64,000 nt of DNA from the NCBI GenBank assembly GCA_020310875.1, contig CM035413.1, positions 186,807,855-186,871,854 of the forward strand, read 5' to 3'. The stretch is from Ceratopteris richardii (taxonomy: Eukaryota > Streptophyta > Polypodiopsida > Polypodiales > Pteridaceae). The position numbers and the translations under genes were made by a program. Positions 22,542 through 33,770 of the stretch are shown here, piece after piece (the stretch's first letter is position 1; each line of letters starts with the position of its first letter). The notes below the pieces were generated by a model. It was given only the letters and a program-made list of their open reading frames with translations. It had not been told where the DNA came from and ran no database searches.

Positions 22542-23222
22542 ATGAACTTATGCTTAAGTGTGAATCAATTCAAAAGGAATAAAGGTTCCATCCTTAAAGT
22601 GCTCAACAAGTTGGATAAGAGATGGAAAGCCCAATGGAACCCTCAACAATGGAGGTATAGACTCCAATGCATCTGGTCCTTTCTTGTGGAGATCAAACAC
22701 TCATACCTTCAATGGCTGATTGTCCACAATGGTCTTTGGCTTGGTAACAAGGACAAGCATATGAAATTGAGTGAAGGAAAATGTGCATTCAATGAGAATG
22801 AGGAGGATTTTGCTCATGCTTTCTTTGATTTCCCAAATGCTCAAAGATTCCAGTACCCCATCTTCGAGTATGTTGTTGGTTTCAAAAGCAAAAGGTTGTA
22901 TCACAAAATAGTTCTTCTAGGTGTGTGTACAAAATGGACTTGGTCTTGTGGCACTTGTGGAGAGCACATATCTTATGAAATATTTTGACCTATAGGAATT
23001 ACAGGACTTTTAATAAAGTTTCTAACTTTCATTGGTTTGCTCATGAGGTGGGCCTCAAAAAAAATTGGCTTTAAAAGCTTGATGAACATCGACGATGCTC
23101 TTCCTGAGGATGTTCAAATCCCTTCCTTCTTAAGAAGTATTAAGCCTTCATGTTGGAGAGACATGCCTCTCTCCCTATACTCGCAAGAAAGGTTTGCAAT
23201 GGTGTTTTCAATTGATGGTTAA
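22542..23222 (+). pseudogene. LINE1a part 3: ORF2 C-terminus (zf-RVT region)
   Basis: Plus-strand frame with NQFKRNKGSILKVLNKLDKR, QQWRYRLQCIWSF, HSYLQWLIVHNGLWLGNK and the decayed Cys/His block, aligned with the zf-RVT-like end of LINE2/LINE3 ORF2. A second frame (to 23222) has SCWRDMPLSLYSQERFAMVF, similar to the C-terminal end of LINE1b. The key Cys residues of the zf-RVT motif are partly lost and frames shift near 22988. Confidence 0.8.
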
Positions 23223-23242
23223 CTCCAACCCACATACGGTTG

Positions 23243-25257
23243 TTTTTTTTTCAAGAAGACCAAGATAAATAAACTAATGGAAAAGTGTTACAAATGTGCA
23301 AGGGGCAAGCCCCCACCTCAAAACATCAATTGTACCAAATGGTGCAACATTGATTACAAGGTAATATCATAAAGAGAGAAACATAGTGAATCTCAAGGCT
23401 GAATACAAGGGGAGGAGAGAAGTTCTCCATCTACTAGCTTTTGTTTCTAACAATAAATCTCTAACTCTGAAGTCTTTGTCAACATCAGTGTTGATAGATT
23501 TAGTGCACAATTCAGCAACAGATATGAGCTCCTTTCTGCAACTAATGAAGAAAGTCTTTTTTTCGATGTTGCAAGATGGCCTAGTTCCTACTGGACCAAA
23601 TATGCCAGTAGATCTAAGATCTCCACAACGGCCACAATAAGAGGTCCATTTTATTACAGTAACCGAGAAGAATCTCTTTGAAACCAAGGTTGTGAAGGCA
23701 AATAGCCGCACAACACTTATTGAGGAGCCCCCATCTTTGGGATGAGTACAATTGATGAAGAGGTGGGAAAGATCCTTGTCCTTGCCACAAAAGTACCATT
23801 CTCAATTACTAATGTTATAGATCTTGGCCTTCTTACCCATCCACACACCTTTATGTATTATAAGCCATTGTAAAGTATAGTGCTTCAGGGCAATGAGGAA
23901 AGCCCACCTAGCTTGAAACCTATATCTCCACTGTTTAGGAATCCAACTAAGCATCCATCTCTGGTTAAGTTTCTTAACCAAGGCAGAGAAGTCTCCAAGA
24001 TGATTCTTAAACTCTTTGTGGATATCTTGAGTGACTTCAGTAATGTCAATATCCTTAGAGCTAGAGCAAAACTCGAACTTGGTAGCAATCTTGTCTTTCA
24101 CCTTCAACAGAACCTGTTTACAAGCCACAGATAGTGAACCTACGTTACAGATCCACTGATTAGAAACAATATTACCATTATGATAAAATTCAGCAAACTT
24201 TTGGAAACCCTTTTTTCCACATTTTTTTTTATGATACTTAAGGGTTCATCAAGTTCATGAGCAATCCAGCTAGTCCAGGGACATTCCTAGAGAAAGAAAA
24301 AGAAGTTTGTGGAAAATTTAGGACTAGGTTGGCCATCTAGGATCTCCATGTGTTACAAGTCAATCTGCTACAAGTAGGAACAAAGATCTGGGGAGTACAA
24401 ATAAGGTTCCAAAGATCAAAATTAGTCCAAACTTTAAAACCTTTCACATAAAATTTACCAATATTTCTCTTTACTAGACATGCCTAGAAATCATTAGAAG
24501 TGAGGGATCTAAGAATCCACTGAGCACACAGTTGCTGGGCCAAATTAGTAGGACAAAGAATACCAATTCCACCTTCCTCTTTCTTCATACAACAAACTTT
24601 CCAAGAGACTTTGGGTATACAGGATCCACGGTAGTCACCACTCCACAAGAATCTTCTTGATAGGGCTATAATTTACTATAGCTCTTTTTTGGTGGGCATC
24701 CGGCATGACAAAAAGTAGATAATAGAAAGTAATATGTAATGACTTAACATAAAAATCCTGTAAGAGAAGCTTTGTTGAAGGGATATCCATTTAAAACCCT
24801 TTGTTCTGAATTTATCCACCACCCACTCCCATCTTTGAGATAAGGTAACTTGGAAGCCCATAAGAATGCCCAGCAATCTAAAAATGTCACCATCTAAATC
24901 ATTTCACAACGAAGGTCAGTAATACATTGAGAAACATACCCCTTAGAAGATCTGAAGGAAGTTTTTTTATGATTAATCAGAGATCCCGTAGAAATATAGA
25001 AAAAGGTCCAAACACTTCAAGAAGTTGGAAGCATACAAATCATTAGCTTTAGTAATCGTATTTGTATCATCAACAAACACTTGTGAAAACAATTGAGTGG
25101 GAGCATTCAGTATATCAATACCATAGATTTCATCAGAATCCATACATTCTTGATAAGCCATCCAAGAGCATCACTAGTGATAGAAAAGATCAAGGGAGCT
25201 AAGGGGCAGCCCTGTCTAATAGATCTTTGAAGTTTGAAAGGAGATGAGACAAAGCCA
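23243..25257 (-). pseudogene. LINE1b part 1: ORF2 from RT palm to 3' end
   Basis: Minus-strand LINE with a short 3' poly(A) (T run 23243-23251 on plus). Segments in order from the right: SSPFKLQRSIRQGCPLAPL and TSDALGWLIK (about 25160-25250), catalytic FVDDTN at about 25085 (Ala of FADD changed to Val), LGILMGFQVTLSQRWEWVVDKF (24700-24876), then the zf-RVT stretch KKLNQRWMLSWIPKQWRYRF and QWLIIHKGVWMGKK (23802-24000), and a C-terminus ending near 23367. Many stops and frameshifts. Its C-terminal residues resemble LINE1a, so the two are one family. Confidence 0.85.
25253..25257. repeat. Left target duplication AGCCA
   Basis: AGCCA precedes the LTR start at 25258 and recurs exactly at 31177-31181 after the second LTR. 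Confidence 0.92.
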
Positions 25258-25396
25258 TGTTGGAAACAATGTTCAATTGGGTCAAATTTTGCTAAGCTAA
25301 CATACCATGTGTAGCTATGATATGACTCCTTCCTACAAGCAAACGGGCGCCACAAGCATATATAGTAATCGTATTCATTTCTTGTACAAGCAATGA

Positions 25397-25468
25397 GCGT
25401 GGGCAAGATGGTTAAGTCGCTATCCTCTCACCCTAGTGGTCCGGGTTCAAATCCCGTGAGCAGCACGC
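25397..25468 (+). ncRNA. tRNA-like sequence in the 5' LTR (tRNA-Glu-like)
   Basis: 72 nt, tRNA length. Its ends GCGTG (25397-25401) and CACGC (25464-25468) pair perfectly. An A-box-like GGGCAAGATGG and a B box GGTTCAAATCC are at tRNA spacing, and the anticodon-loop region CTCTCAC resembles tRNA-Glu(CUC). The acceptor stem has 5 rather than 7 pairs and the anticodon stem is poor, so a functional tRNA is unlikely. It may act as a pol III promoter or be a captured SINE head. Confidence 0.6.
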
Positions 25469-25649
25469 AGAGCGTTCGCGATTTTTCAGACATACTTTTG
25501 CTTTAATTAAACTCAATAGCAAACGTGTTTTTTTGCGGATGTTTTCCAATTACGAAAACGACGGACGGAGATATATGCGAAGAGATTTTTTATCTACGAT
25601 CGCTATGATTTATTGCTTTATTATGAGCTTTTCAAGGATCATCAAATAC

Positions 25650-25657
25650 TATAAAAG
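25650..25657 (+). promoter_or_regulatory. TATA box of the LARD LTR
   Basis: TATAAAAG, downstream of the tRNA-like sequence in the U3 part; repeated at 30077-30084. Likely pol II promoter. Confidence 0.6.
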
Positions 25658-25927
25658 AAGCACTTTGGGCTCATTGTATCCATCCTTCACCTAGGATCAA
25701 CACAAGCTTTCTAGAGCTTGGACCTCAATAGAGGTGGTGTTTCTTCTAGCACATGGGGCAGCCATGGTGCTAACTTGAAGCATGTTGAGGAGCAGCTATG
25801 GAGTTCTTCTTGGTGATTCTTCTTGGAGAAGATGAAGGGTGTGCTCACACTCTAGCTCATGGAGAGGAGGTCATCTCTTGTTCATGGCAAGAAGACTTGA
25901 TCATTAGCAGCTTGATGGTGAGGATCG

Positions 25928-26135
25928 GCCATCCACATGATGTATTTGAAGATTGTCTTCCACAGGAAGATATTAGGTTGAAGATTGTCTTCTACAAGAA
26001 GATGTCGGGCTACTTCAAAGACATTGGATGGAACCATCTACATTGTGTATTTGAAGATCATCTTCTACAAGATGTTAGGTTGAAGATTGTCTTCTACAAG
26101 AAGATGTCGGGCTACTTCAAAGACATTAGATGGTG
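25928..26135 (+). repeat. Imperfect 102-bp tandem repeat in LTR
   Basis: AGGTTGAAGATTGTCTTC begins units at 25975 and 26077; a diverged half unit precedes. The period of 102 is a multiple of three, which keeps a short frame open. Same in the second LTR at 30355-30562. Confidence 0.75.
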
Positions 26136-26751
26136 ATTAACATAAGATTCACAGCTTATGTTAAGTATTCAGGTACATATTCTCTTTATGCACACAGGTA
26201 CTACTTGAAGTTTATGGAGGCTGTGGCGTTCATATCAGGAGGAGTCCTATTCGGCATAGGTACAAGAGAATCAGTACGTATATGCTTTATGCATATTTTT
26301 ATGAGGTGTTTGAGAAGGTGTGTTCACATGAGTTTGAGGATTTCCGTTCATACTGATCCTTCCTCTTTCAGTCACTCATATTCACTCTTCTATAACCTAT
26401 AAGGTCACACATCTCATGTATATTCAGATTACTGCCCATACATCTGAATATGTTTGTTACATTGTACATTCATCTATTTCTCATCACATAGAGTGGTTGA
26501 GAGTTTTACTCCCACATTGTACATTGAACATTGGTATATATGATACTATGAGTAAGCGATGGCTTACGTAACACCTTACACATGTTGTCTATTCTTTCTC
26601 TATCTTTGTCTCATCATTTGTATAATTAAGTTGTTGTATGTTCATGTTTTGTCAATATGGAAGATTGCTAGAATTAATGTTGTATATATACTGGACCTAT
26701 GGAACCATGGACATATGACATGAGCTAAGGGCCTACCTCACTTCCAACATT

Positions 26752-26764
26752 TGGTATCAGAGCA
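26752..26764 (+). promoter_or_regulatory. LARD primer binding site (tRNA-iMet)
   Basis: TGGTATCAGAGCA, two bases after the 5' LTR end at 26749. Confidence 0.92.
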
Positions 26765-29670
26765 CTAAGGTTTTGGTTTCAGAACTTTAGATCTTTGGCA
26801 TCAATGCATTAAGGCTCATTCATAATCCCAGGTTCCTAGAATTCCAGTTTTACAACATATGATATGAAAGCATCTTCTAATATTTGACATTTGACATACA
26901 CACTTAATCTAGATGAGTAGAGATTTGAGAATTAGACAATTCAGTTACATGTGTATTCATCAGTGTGGAGTATGAAGTTGATGATCTGTTAGCAGCCGAA
27001 TATTTTTGGAAGAGTATGCAAATACTTTACAAAAGTATTGTTTGAAGACCCAGACTTGATGAAGAGAAGACTACTTAAAATTCAAGGAAGAACAATGGTT
27101 CAGAGAAGATGAAGAAATCAGATCAACATCAAATCACAGGTATCAGTTTCTACTATCAGATTGTCATTTGCAGGTCATATCTTAGAAGAGCAGTTATGAA
27201 GAGATGTGAAGAAATTCAAGGAGTACTTTTATACACTTTCATTATTTGAAAGTTAAAGGCTACATCAAAACAGGTATCTAGAGGTTTTTTCTAGAGAGTT
27301 TTGAGAGATCTCTTTCATGGCAAGAAAGTTCATCTAAGAAGACAAGTGCAGAGATGAGATGAGTTTTTTCAGCCAATTTTCTGTTGTAAGTTGGTTGGAT
27401 ATCAAGGTACAAATGTATCTAGAGAAGGTAACTCTAGAAGGGCAATTCATCATTCAGACAACGATTGGTGAATATAGTCGTTTCAGACATTTGAAGCAGA
27501 ATTTTGATTCAGAGATATGAGGAGATGATAAAACATGATTCTATATTCACTTCCATTTGTATACCATATTTGTTTTATCTCTTACTCTTAGCATTAGAGG
27601 AAGAGAAAAGTTCATTCGAAGAAGTCAAGAGTGTTTGCTACTTCAAGATGAAGAGAACAAAAGGTATGGAAGAGAAGTTTGAAGATGTTGACATCATCAT
27701 GTGGAAGAAAGACGCAGAAAAAGAAAGTCCATCATTTCCAAAAGAAAAGTAAGGCTTCCTTTTCTCATATATTTTCCATATACTTTTTCTATTTTATCCT
27801 CTACACCCAAAGACAAGTCTACGAGAACATCTTGTTTAAAGAAGAAGCAGTTTCTTGTTTTGCATTACACTTGGTCATGATTTAGTAGATTTGACAAAGA
27901 ATTGCATTGAGAGAAAGAAAAGCAGCAGATATATGTTTTGACTCATATGTATATGAGTTATGAAGCTTTTAAGCAGGCAGCTTATATGTTCCCTCAAAGA
28001 ATTCTTGGAGTGTCAATACAGAGCTACTTGGTATATGACAAGTTGCAAAGAAAAATATTTCTTCTTTATCTAACTCTTGAGGTAAAAGAGTTTTTTGTAG
28101 CAGATGTTGAAGACTTGGGTTGAGGTTTTATGTTTGGAAAAGGTTACCTCATATTCAATATTTTCAGAAACTTCAGAAAATTCAGAATCTTGTTGCTGTA
28201 CAAATCAATGGAGAATCTACTTTCAGTGATTGTCTTGATTTTTGGATACATGTTTGTATTCCAAAAGGTGTTCCATCATATCCTATCACTTGATTGAAAA
28301 GTGGAGTTAGCCAAAAGAAAATCAAGCAGGTACTATCACATTTCACCCGGGTAAAATATGAAAGTTATGAAGTATCAACTTGCAGCTTTTGGAGTTCTCA
28401 AGGTGAGAAGTTTTGTCCACTTATGTTTCAAGTAAGAATTGCAGATTCTTGGAAAGGATTTGTTTGAAGAAAAGTTTTACAGCTTTTTGAGAAGCATGGA
28501 CACTTAGAGACATTCAGGAAGTAAATCAAACATTCAGTCATGAAGGTTTGATGACAGCAGATTCTACACAAGAGAGATCATTGAACTTGAATGATATTGT
28601 ATGATCTTGAGTATTTATGATTCAGTTGTCTATCCTTTGTTTGTAAAGATTCTTAACAATGGAGAAGTAAGTCAAAAATTCAGGTTCTATCAGATTTGTG
28701 TTGCAGAGAGATAGAAGATACTTGTTATGTTACAGAAGGTTATGAATCCTATAATGCTTTCAGCAAGGTTTTGTTATGTTAGGATCAGCTAACCTTATTC
28801 TACAATTTGGAAAGCTGAGGAATGACATGGAAAGCTATTGGCATGTGTACAGTGCTAATAAAAAGGATTCAGAGATTTTGTTCCAGATACAGGTATTGTT
28901 CACTGAACATCAGATTTATTGAAAGAAGGAAGACGTTCCAGATTTCATAAAGTCTGATATATTTGAAGAATACTGGATACTAGTGTTAAATCATCCAGGG
29001 GGGTGATGAAACATGAAGACTTATTTTCAGCCATATGTGAAAGAATGCAGATTCATACCTACAGGTATTCCTATTTCAGGTATTCCTATATTTCCTTTGT
29101 CAGGTTCTCTTTATGTTCCAGCTTTGAAAGAAGAAGGAAGAAGAAGAATGTTTGGAGAAAGTTCCTGTTAGGATGTTCCTGTTCAGGAGAAGGTTCCAGA
29201 GTTCTATTGAAGAGAAGCTTGATATTTCAGAAAGGTATATTTCAGAAGTGCGCACATATATGTTTATACCAGGTTCTGAAGGAAAGAAGGTATGAAGGAT
29301 TTAAAGGATGAAGACATTATGACATCATAGATTTTTTGACTCATATTGAGTTGAGTACAGTCAGAGATGAACCAGCAGTGTTCATAATACACTAAGTTGT
29401 GAGTTGACAGTCACAGGTTCCAGGATTCAGTTCTTGATTTTGTTTAGTGTATTTACATGACACAGCAGAAGTACGTTGAGAAACCTTTTTGGAAGGTAAA
29501 TGCAAATATATGGATCCTAGTGTATGTATTCAGTTTTGAAGAAGACTTTTGAAGAACAAGTTCTGAGGTGCAGAAGTACAAGCTTGAAGCTTGTGACAGG
29601 CTATTTGAAGCTTGTGGTAATTTGCAGATTATAAAGTTTGCAGATCCAGTTCAGATTGTACCAATATGAC
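26765..29670 (+). other. Non-coding LARD interior
   Basis: About 2.9 kb without gag, protease, RT or integrase motifs in any frame. Short frames (for example 27504-27752, 29003-29311) match nothing I recognise. A-rich composition with repeated GAAGA/TTCAGA words. Such interiors in LARDs are thought to act in RNA packaging; that role is inferred. Confidence 0.7.
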
Positions 29671-29673
29671 ATT

Positions 29674-29684
29674 GCAGGGGGGAT
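29674..29684 (+). promoter_or_regulatory. LARD polypurine tract
   Basis: GCAGGGGGGAT immediately before the 3' LTR start at 29685. Confidence 0.85.
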
Positions 29685-31176
29685 TGTTGGAAACAATGTT
29701 CAATTGGGTCAAATTTTGCTAAGCTAACATACCATGTGTAGCTATGATATGACTCCTTCCTACAAGCAAACGGGCGCCACAAGCATATATAGTAATCGTA
29801 TTCATTTCTTGTACAAGCAATGAGCGTGGGCAAGATGGTTAAGTCGCTATCCTCTCACCCTAGTGGTCCGGGTTCAAATCCCGTGAGCAGCACGCAGAGC
29901 GTTCGCGATTTTTCAGACATACTTTTGCTTTAATTAAACTCAATAGCAAACGTGTTTTTTTGCGGATGTTTTCCAATTACGAAAACGACGGACGGAGATA
30001 TATGCGAAGAGATTTTTTATCTACGATCGCTATGATTTATTGCTTTATTATGAGCTTTTCAAGGATCATCAAATACTATAAAAGAAGCACTTTGGGCTCA
30101 TTGTATCCATCCTTCACCTAGGATCAACACAAGCTTTCTAGAGCTTGGACCTCAATAGAGGTGGTGTTTCTTCTAGCACATGGGGCAGCCATGGTGCTAA
30201 CTTGAAGCATGTTGAGGAGCAGCTATGGAGTTCTTCTTGGTGATTCTTCTTGGAGAAGATGAAGGGTGTGCTCACACTCTAGCTCATGGAGAGGAGGTCA
30301 TCTCTTGTTCATGGCAAGAAGACTTGATCATTAGCAGCTTGATGGTGAGGATCGGCCATCCACATGATGTATTTGAAGATTGTCTTCCACAGGAAGATAT
30401 TAGGTTGAAGATTGTCTTCTACAAGAAGATGTCGGGCTACTTCAAAGACATTGGATGGAACCATCTACATTGTGTATTTGAAGATCATCTTCTACAAGAT
30501 GTTAGGTTGAAGATTGTCTTCTACAAGAAGATGTCGGGCTACTTCAAAGACATTAGATGGTGATTAACATAAGATTCACAGCTTATGTTAAGTATTCAGG
30601 TACATATTCTCTTTATGCACACAGGTACTACTTGAAGTTTATGGAGGCTGTGGCGTTCATATCAGGAGGAGTCCTATTCGGCATAGGTACAAGAGAATCA
30701 GTACGTATATGCTTTATGCATATTTTTATGAGGTGTTTGAGAAGGTGTGTTCACATGAGTTTGAGGATTTCCGTTCATACTGATCCTTCCTCTTTCAGTC
30801 ACTCATATTCACTCTTCTATAACCTATAAGGTCACACATCTCATGTATATTCAGATTACTGCCCATACATCTGAATATGTTTGTTACATTGTACATTCAT
30901 CTATTTCTCATCACATAGAGTGGTTGAGAGTTTTACTCCCACATTGTACATTGAACATTGGTATATATGATACTATGAGTAAGCGATGGCTTACGTAACA
31001 CCTTACACATGTTGTCTATTCTTTCTCTATCTTTGTCTCATCATTTGTATAATTAAGTTGTTGTATGTTCATGTTTTGTCAATATGGAAGATTGCTAGAA
31101 TTAATGTTGTATATATACTGGACCTATGGAACCATGGACATATGACATGAGCTAAGGGCCTACCTCACTTCCAACA
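29685..31176 (+). repeat. LARD 3' LTR
   Basis: Second 1492-bp LTR, same as the first where compared, ending CCAACA and followed by AGCCA. Repeats the tRNA-like unit, the TATA box and the 102-bp repeat. Confidence 0.93.
29824..29895 (+). ncRNA. tRNA-like sequence in the 3' LTR
   Basis: Copy of 25397-25468 at the LTR offset of 4427; same paired ends and B box. Confidence 0.6.
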
Positions 31177-31432
31177 AGCCATTCATAGCAACCTTAGAAT
31201 AAACATTTCCAAATAGGGTATTAACAAACCTGATGAGGCCCCTCCCAAGACGAATGTCATGCAATGATTGAAGAATAAAGTGCCAATCCATTATATCATA
31301 AGCCTTATCAAAGAATATCTTTAAAAAATAGTAATCCTGCTTGCTTTCACTAGAAAACTCCATACCCTCCCACAAGGAAATTATAGCATCCAAGATGTAT
31401 CTCCCCCTGATAAAACCTTTTTGTTCAGGAAG
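31177..31432 (-). pseudogene. LINE1b part 2: RT fingers and palm start
   Basis: Minus-strand LPEQKGFIRGRYILDAIISL, FFDKAYDIMDWHFILQSLHD and SKVAMNGLL blocks, upstream of and contiguous with the part ending at 25257. The first Asp of the RT catalytic triad lies in FFDKAYD. It is cut at 31432 by the LTR of the gypsy element; the missing 5' half of the LINE is not in the window. Confidence 0.88.
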
Positions 31433-32462
31433 TGTTGGGGGATTCTCGGACAAGAAGGGATTTGAGTGTTTGTAGGAGAGAAGGGAAAGACAAGAAGAAA
31501 GATACACACTGGAAGCCTTTGTTGATTGATTATAAGAAGATAAATACAATGGTGATGCACAATACAATCCAATGCTTCTGTGCAAAATCCCATAGAATGC
31601 TCAATCACAAAATACCAAATTCAAGAGGGTCTTGTTATTGCCCACCTTCTCTGCACCAGACCTCCACCTTCTCCAAGCCTGCACTTGTGCACACCTTGCA
31701 CCAAGCTTCCAATAAGGGGGAGGGATGGACACCTTCTGTCGGCACGCGCACAGCCTCAAGGAGACCTTGGGATCCTTGGGGTGAATAGCTTAACACTTCT
31801 CTACACACTTCTTAGTCACTCTTCATGCACACCTTGCACTTCACTTCTCTGCGTCGCACACTGTGTGTCTCTTGCTCTTCTCTCTCTTTCCTAGCTTAGA
31901 CTATGCTCACCTTGCTTAGTCTTGCTTAGTCTTGCTTAGTCCTCCAAGAATAATCCTTGCCTTGATTTGAATGTCGATTCATGTACGCTCCTAACTCCAA
32001 GAGTATCTTGGTGCTCACTTTGATGTCCCAAGATTGTCTCCAAAAGTGGGTAGCCAACGAATCCCTATTTTGTCCTGTAGTGACTTTAGACTAAAACAAA
32101 AATTTTAATTGGGGGCCATACTTTCACTTCTGCATACACTGCCGCTTCACATACCTTCACATCTTGCCTTTTAATTTCTCAAATGTGCACCTAAGAGAGG
32201 GTTCATCTGAACCTTCCAAAACACTTTAAAAACACTTTTGAACCTTAGGGAATTACAGAAATACCTCTACGATTGGCAACCAACTTTCTCCAATTATACC
32301 CTTTATGAACAATTAATTGTGCACTACCTGTGCACCTTGACGCTCAAACTTTGAACACTTTGACTTCACCCATCTTGACTTTGACCTAGAACATGTTGAC
32401 TCTGATTGCTTTCACTTTGAATATGGTTGACTTTGACCAATATGACTTTGATGGGCTCAACA
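31433..32462 (-). repeat. Gypsy 3' LTR
   Basis: 1030 bp with plus-strand ends TGTTGGGG...CTCAACA. No second copy in the window, so boundaries rest on the TG...CA ends, the adjoining LINE1b break on the left and the polypurine-like tract on the right. Contains three copies of CTTGCTTAGT at 31911-31940. Confidence 0.7.
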
Positions 32463-32477
32463 GTTGCCCACCACCTA
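32463..32477 (-). promoter_or_regulatory. Gypsy polypurine-like tract
   Basis: Element-sense AGGTGGTGGGCAAC next to the LTR start TGTTGAG. Imperfect but in the right place. Confidence 0.5.
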
Positions 32478-33770
32478 ATGGGCTCTCCGTCTCGGAGAGC
32501 TACAGCGAAAACTCTGAGCAGCAAAATCTTCAAAGAGAAACTTGAGCATCAACCAAGTCCACTAGGAGTAGTAAAGAATAATACAACACCAGAGAATAAC
32601 CAAAAGTAGAGAGGTTGCATAGAAAAGCAAAGGAGGGTAAATGGAGGGTAGGAAGAGGGGGGAAGGGAGGGTTGAGGGGGCTGAGATTGATAGGACAAGG
32701 AGGGTTAAGGATGGGGCTGGGTAGAAGGGTAAAGGGAGGGTGAGGGAGTAGGATTATGGGATCTGTAGAGGGCCAAAATTATCAAACAATAAAGCTACAG
32801 GGGTTGCATATGTGAAATTTTGAAACCAAAGTAAAAACAGAGTGAAAATAGACTATGTGGACCATGTGGGTAATGAAAAACACGTGAGAAATGTGCTCAA
32901 AATATGTGGGGTTTGACCAAAAGTCAGAGAAAAGGTGGGATTTTGGAAAAAATAAGGCTGAAAATGAGTTCATAGGTGCCAAAATACATGAAAATGACCC
33001 CAAGTTTGAAAAACATGGCCATCTGAGGCACAATCTAAAGCCAAAAACATGGACCATAGAAAATAAAAAATATATATATATTTTAGGGGGGGGCGCAAAA
33101 AGGTGGGGGAACGGTGGGGGGTGGGTGGGGGGGCGGTGGGGGGTGGGTGGGGGAATGGTGGGAGGTGGGTGGGGGAACAGTGGGGGGTGGATGGGGGCGA
33201 GAACGGTGGGGGGTGTGTTAAAAGTGCGTTTTTCATCACAGATACTTTTAAGCTCTTTTCGGGTTCTTGGGGATGGTAGGGGTCTGATAAATCAGAGGCC
33301 CTGTATCTTATTTTCCCATTTAACTCATCAAGTAAGCAGTACATTTAATGTTCAGTATCGAATTCTCTATACAGGTTACTGTTCATACTCGTGTTAAGCT
33401 TTTCACAGTATGTAATGCAGGAATTACTAATTAACGTCGCACAGACTTATTATCGGTAACATATCATTACTCTGTTAATCACAAATTAATATAACTTAAC
33501 AAGGCAAGAGTAATAGTACTCAGAAGTAAGGAATACTACACTACGGTGTCTCCACAGGCCGCAAATCGCCTAGACAGACAGTCTGGCGATCCCGTTCCTC
33601 GCTACTGGAGAGCCACCGAAATATGCCTTTTCATTAATTGATAGAAAGATACAACACTTTGCTACGACCTTTCGGTGCGTGCGGTAATGGAAAATAGGAA
33701 TTACATAATGCCAATCCGACGACCTTACACTGGCATGCATGGTGGACTTGAACCCGCAACGGAAACAAAA
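32478..33770. other. Non-coding gypsy 3' region with G-rich minisatellite
   Basis: No coding motif. A purine-rich stretch lies at about 32627-32755, and a G-rich minisatellite at 33087-33217 has repeated GGTGGGGGGTGGGTGGGGG words with a period of roughly 28-36 bp. The G runs are on the plus strand, so the element's transcript would be C-rich here. Confidence 0.6.

Larger units (their letters stand above)
25258..26749 (+). repeat. LARD 5' LTR
   Basis: Starts TGTTGGAAACAATG, ends CACTTCCAACA. Contains a tRNA-like sequence (25397-25468), a TATA box (25650-25657), and an imperfect 102-bp repeat. Two short frames, 25798-26136 and 26130-26402, lie in it; I treat them as chance frames because they resemble nothing known and one owes its length to the 102-bp repeat. 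Confidence 0.93.
25258..31176 (+). mobile_element. Young non-autonomous LTR retrotransposon (LARD-like), 5919 bp
   Basis: Two 1492-bp LTRs (25258-26749, 29685-31176) at a constant offset of 4427 bp, TG...CA ends, 5-bp duplication AGCCA, primer site and polypurine tract all in place. LTRs agreed at every stretch compared, and the two LTR-encoded frames are the same in both. The 2935-bp interior has no gag or pol motif. This is the structure of a large retrotransposon derivative mobilised in trans. It sits inside LINE1b, whose ORF2 continues in register on the other side. Lack of LTR divergence implies a recent insertion, the youngest event I can date here. Confidence 0.93.

Noticed and set aside
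25798-26402. Two LTR frames of 112 and 90 codons considered as genes
   Set aside because: No similarity to any family I know; the first depends on a tandem repeat. Kept only as a low-interest finding.
31432-31894. Plus-strand frames of 118 and 104 codons in the gypsy LTR
   Set aside because: They lie within the LTR in opposite sense to the element and show no domain.
32891-33397. 168-codon plus-strand and 124-codon minus-strand frames rich in Gly/Trp or Pro
   Set aside because: They lie over the G-rich minisatellite, have no domain and are explained by repeat composition.
33735-33765. Possible tRNA T-arm (minus-strand GCGGGTTCAAGTCC)
   Set aside because: No A box, acceptor pairing or cloverleaf could be built around it.
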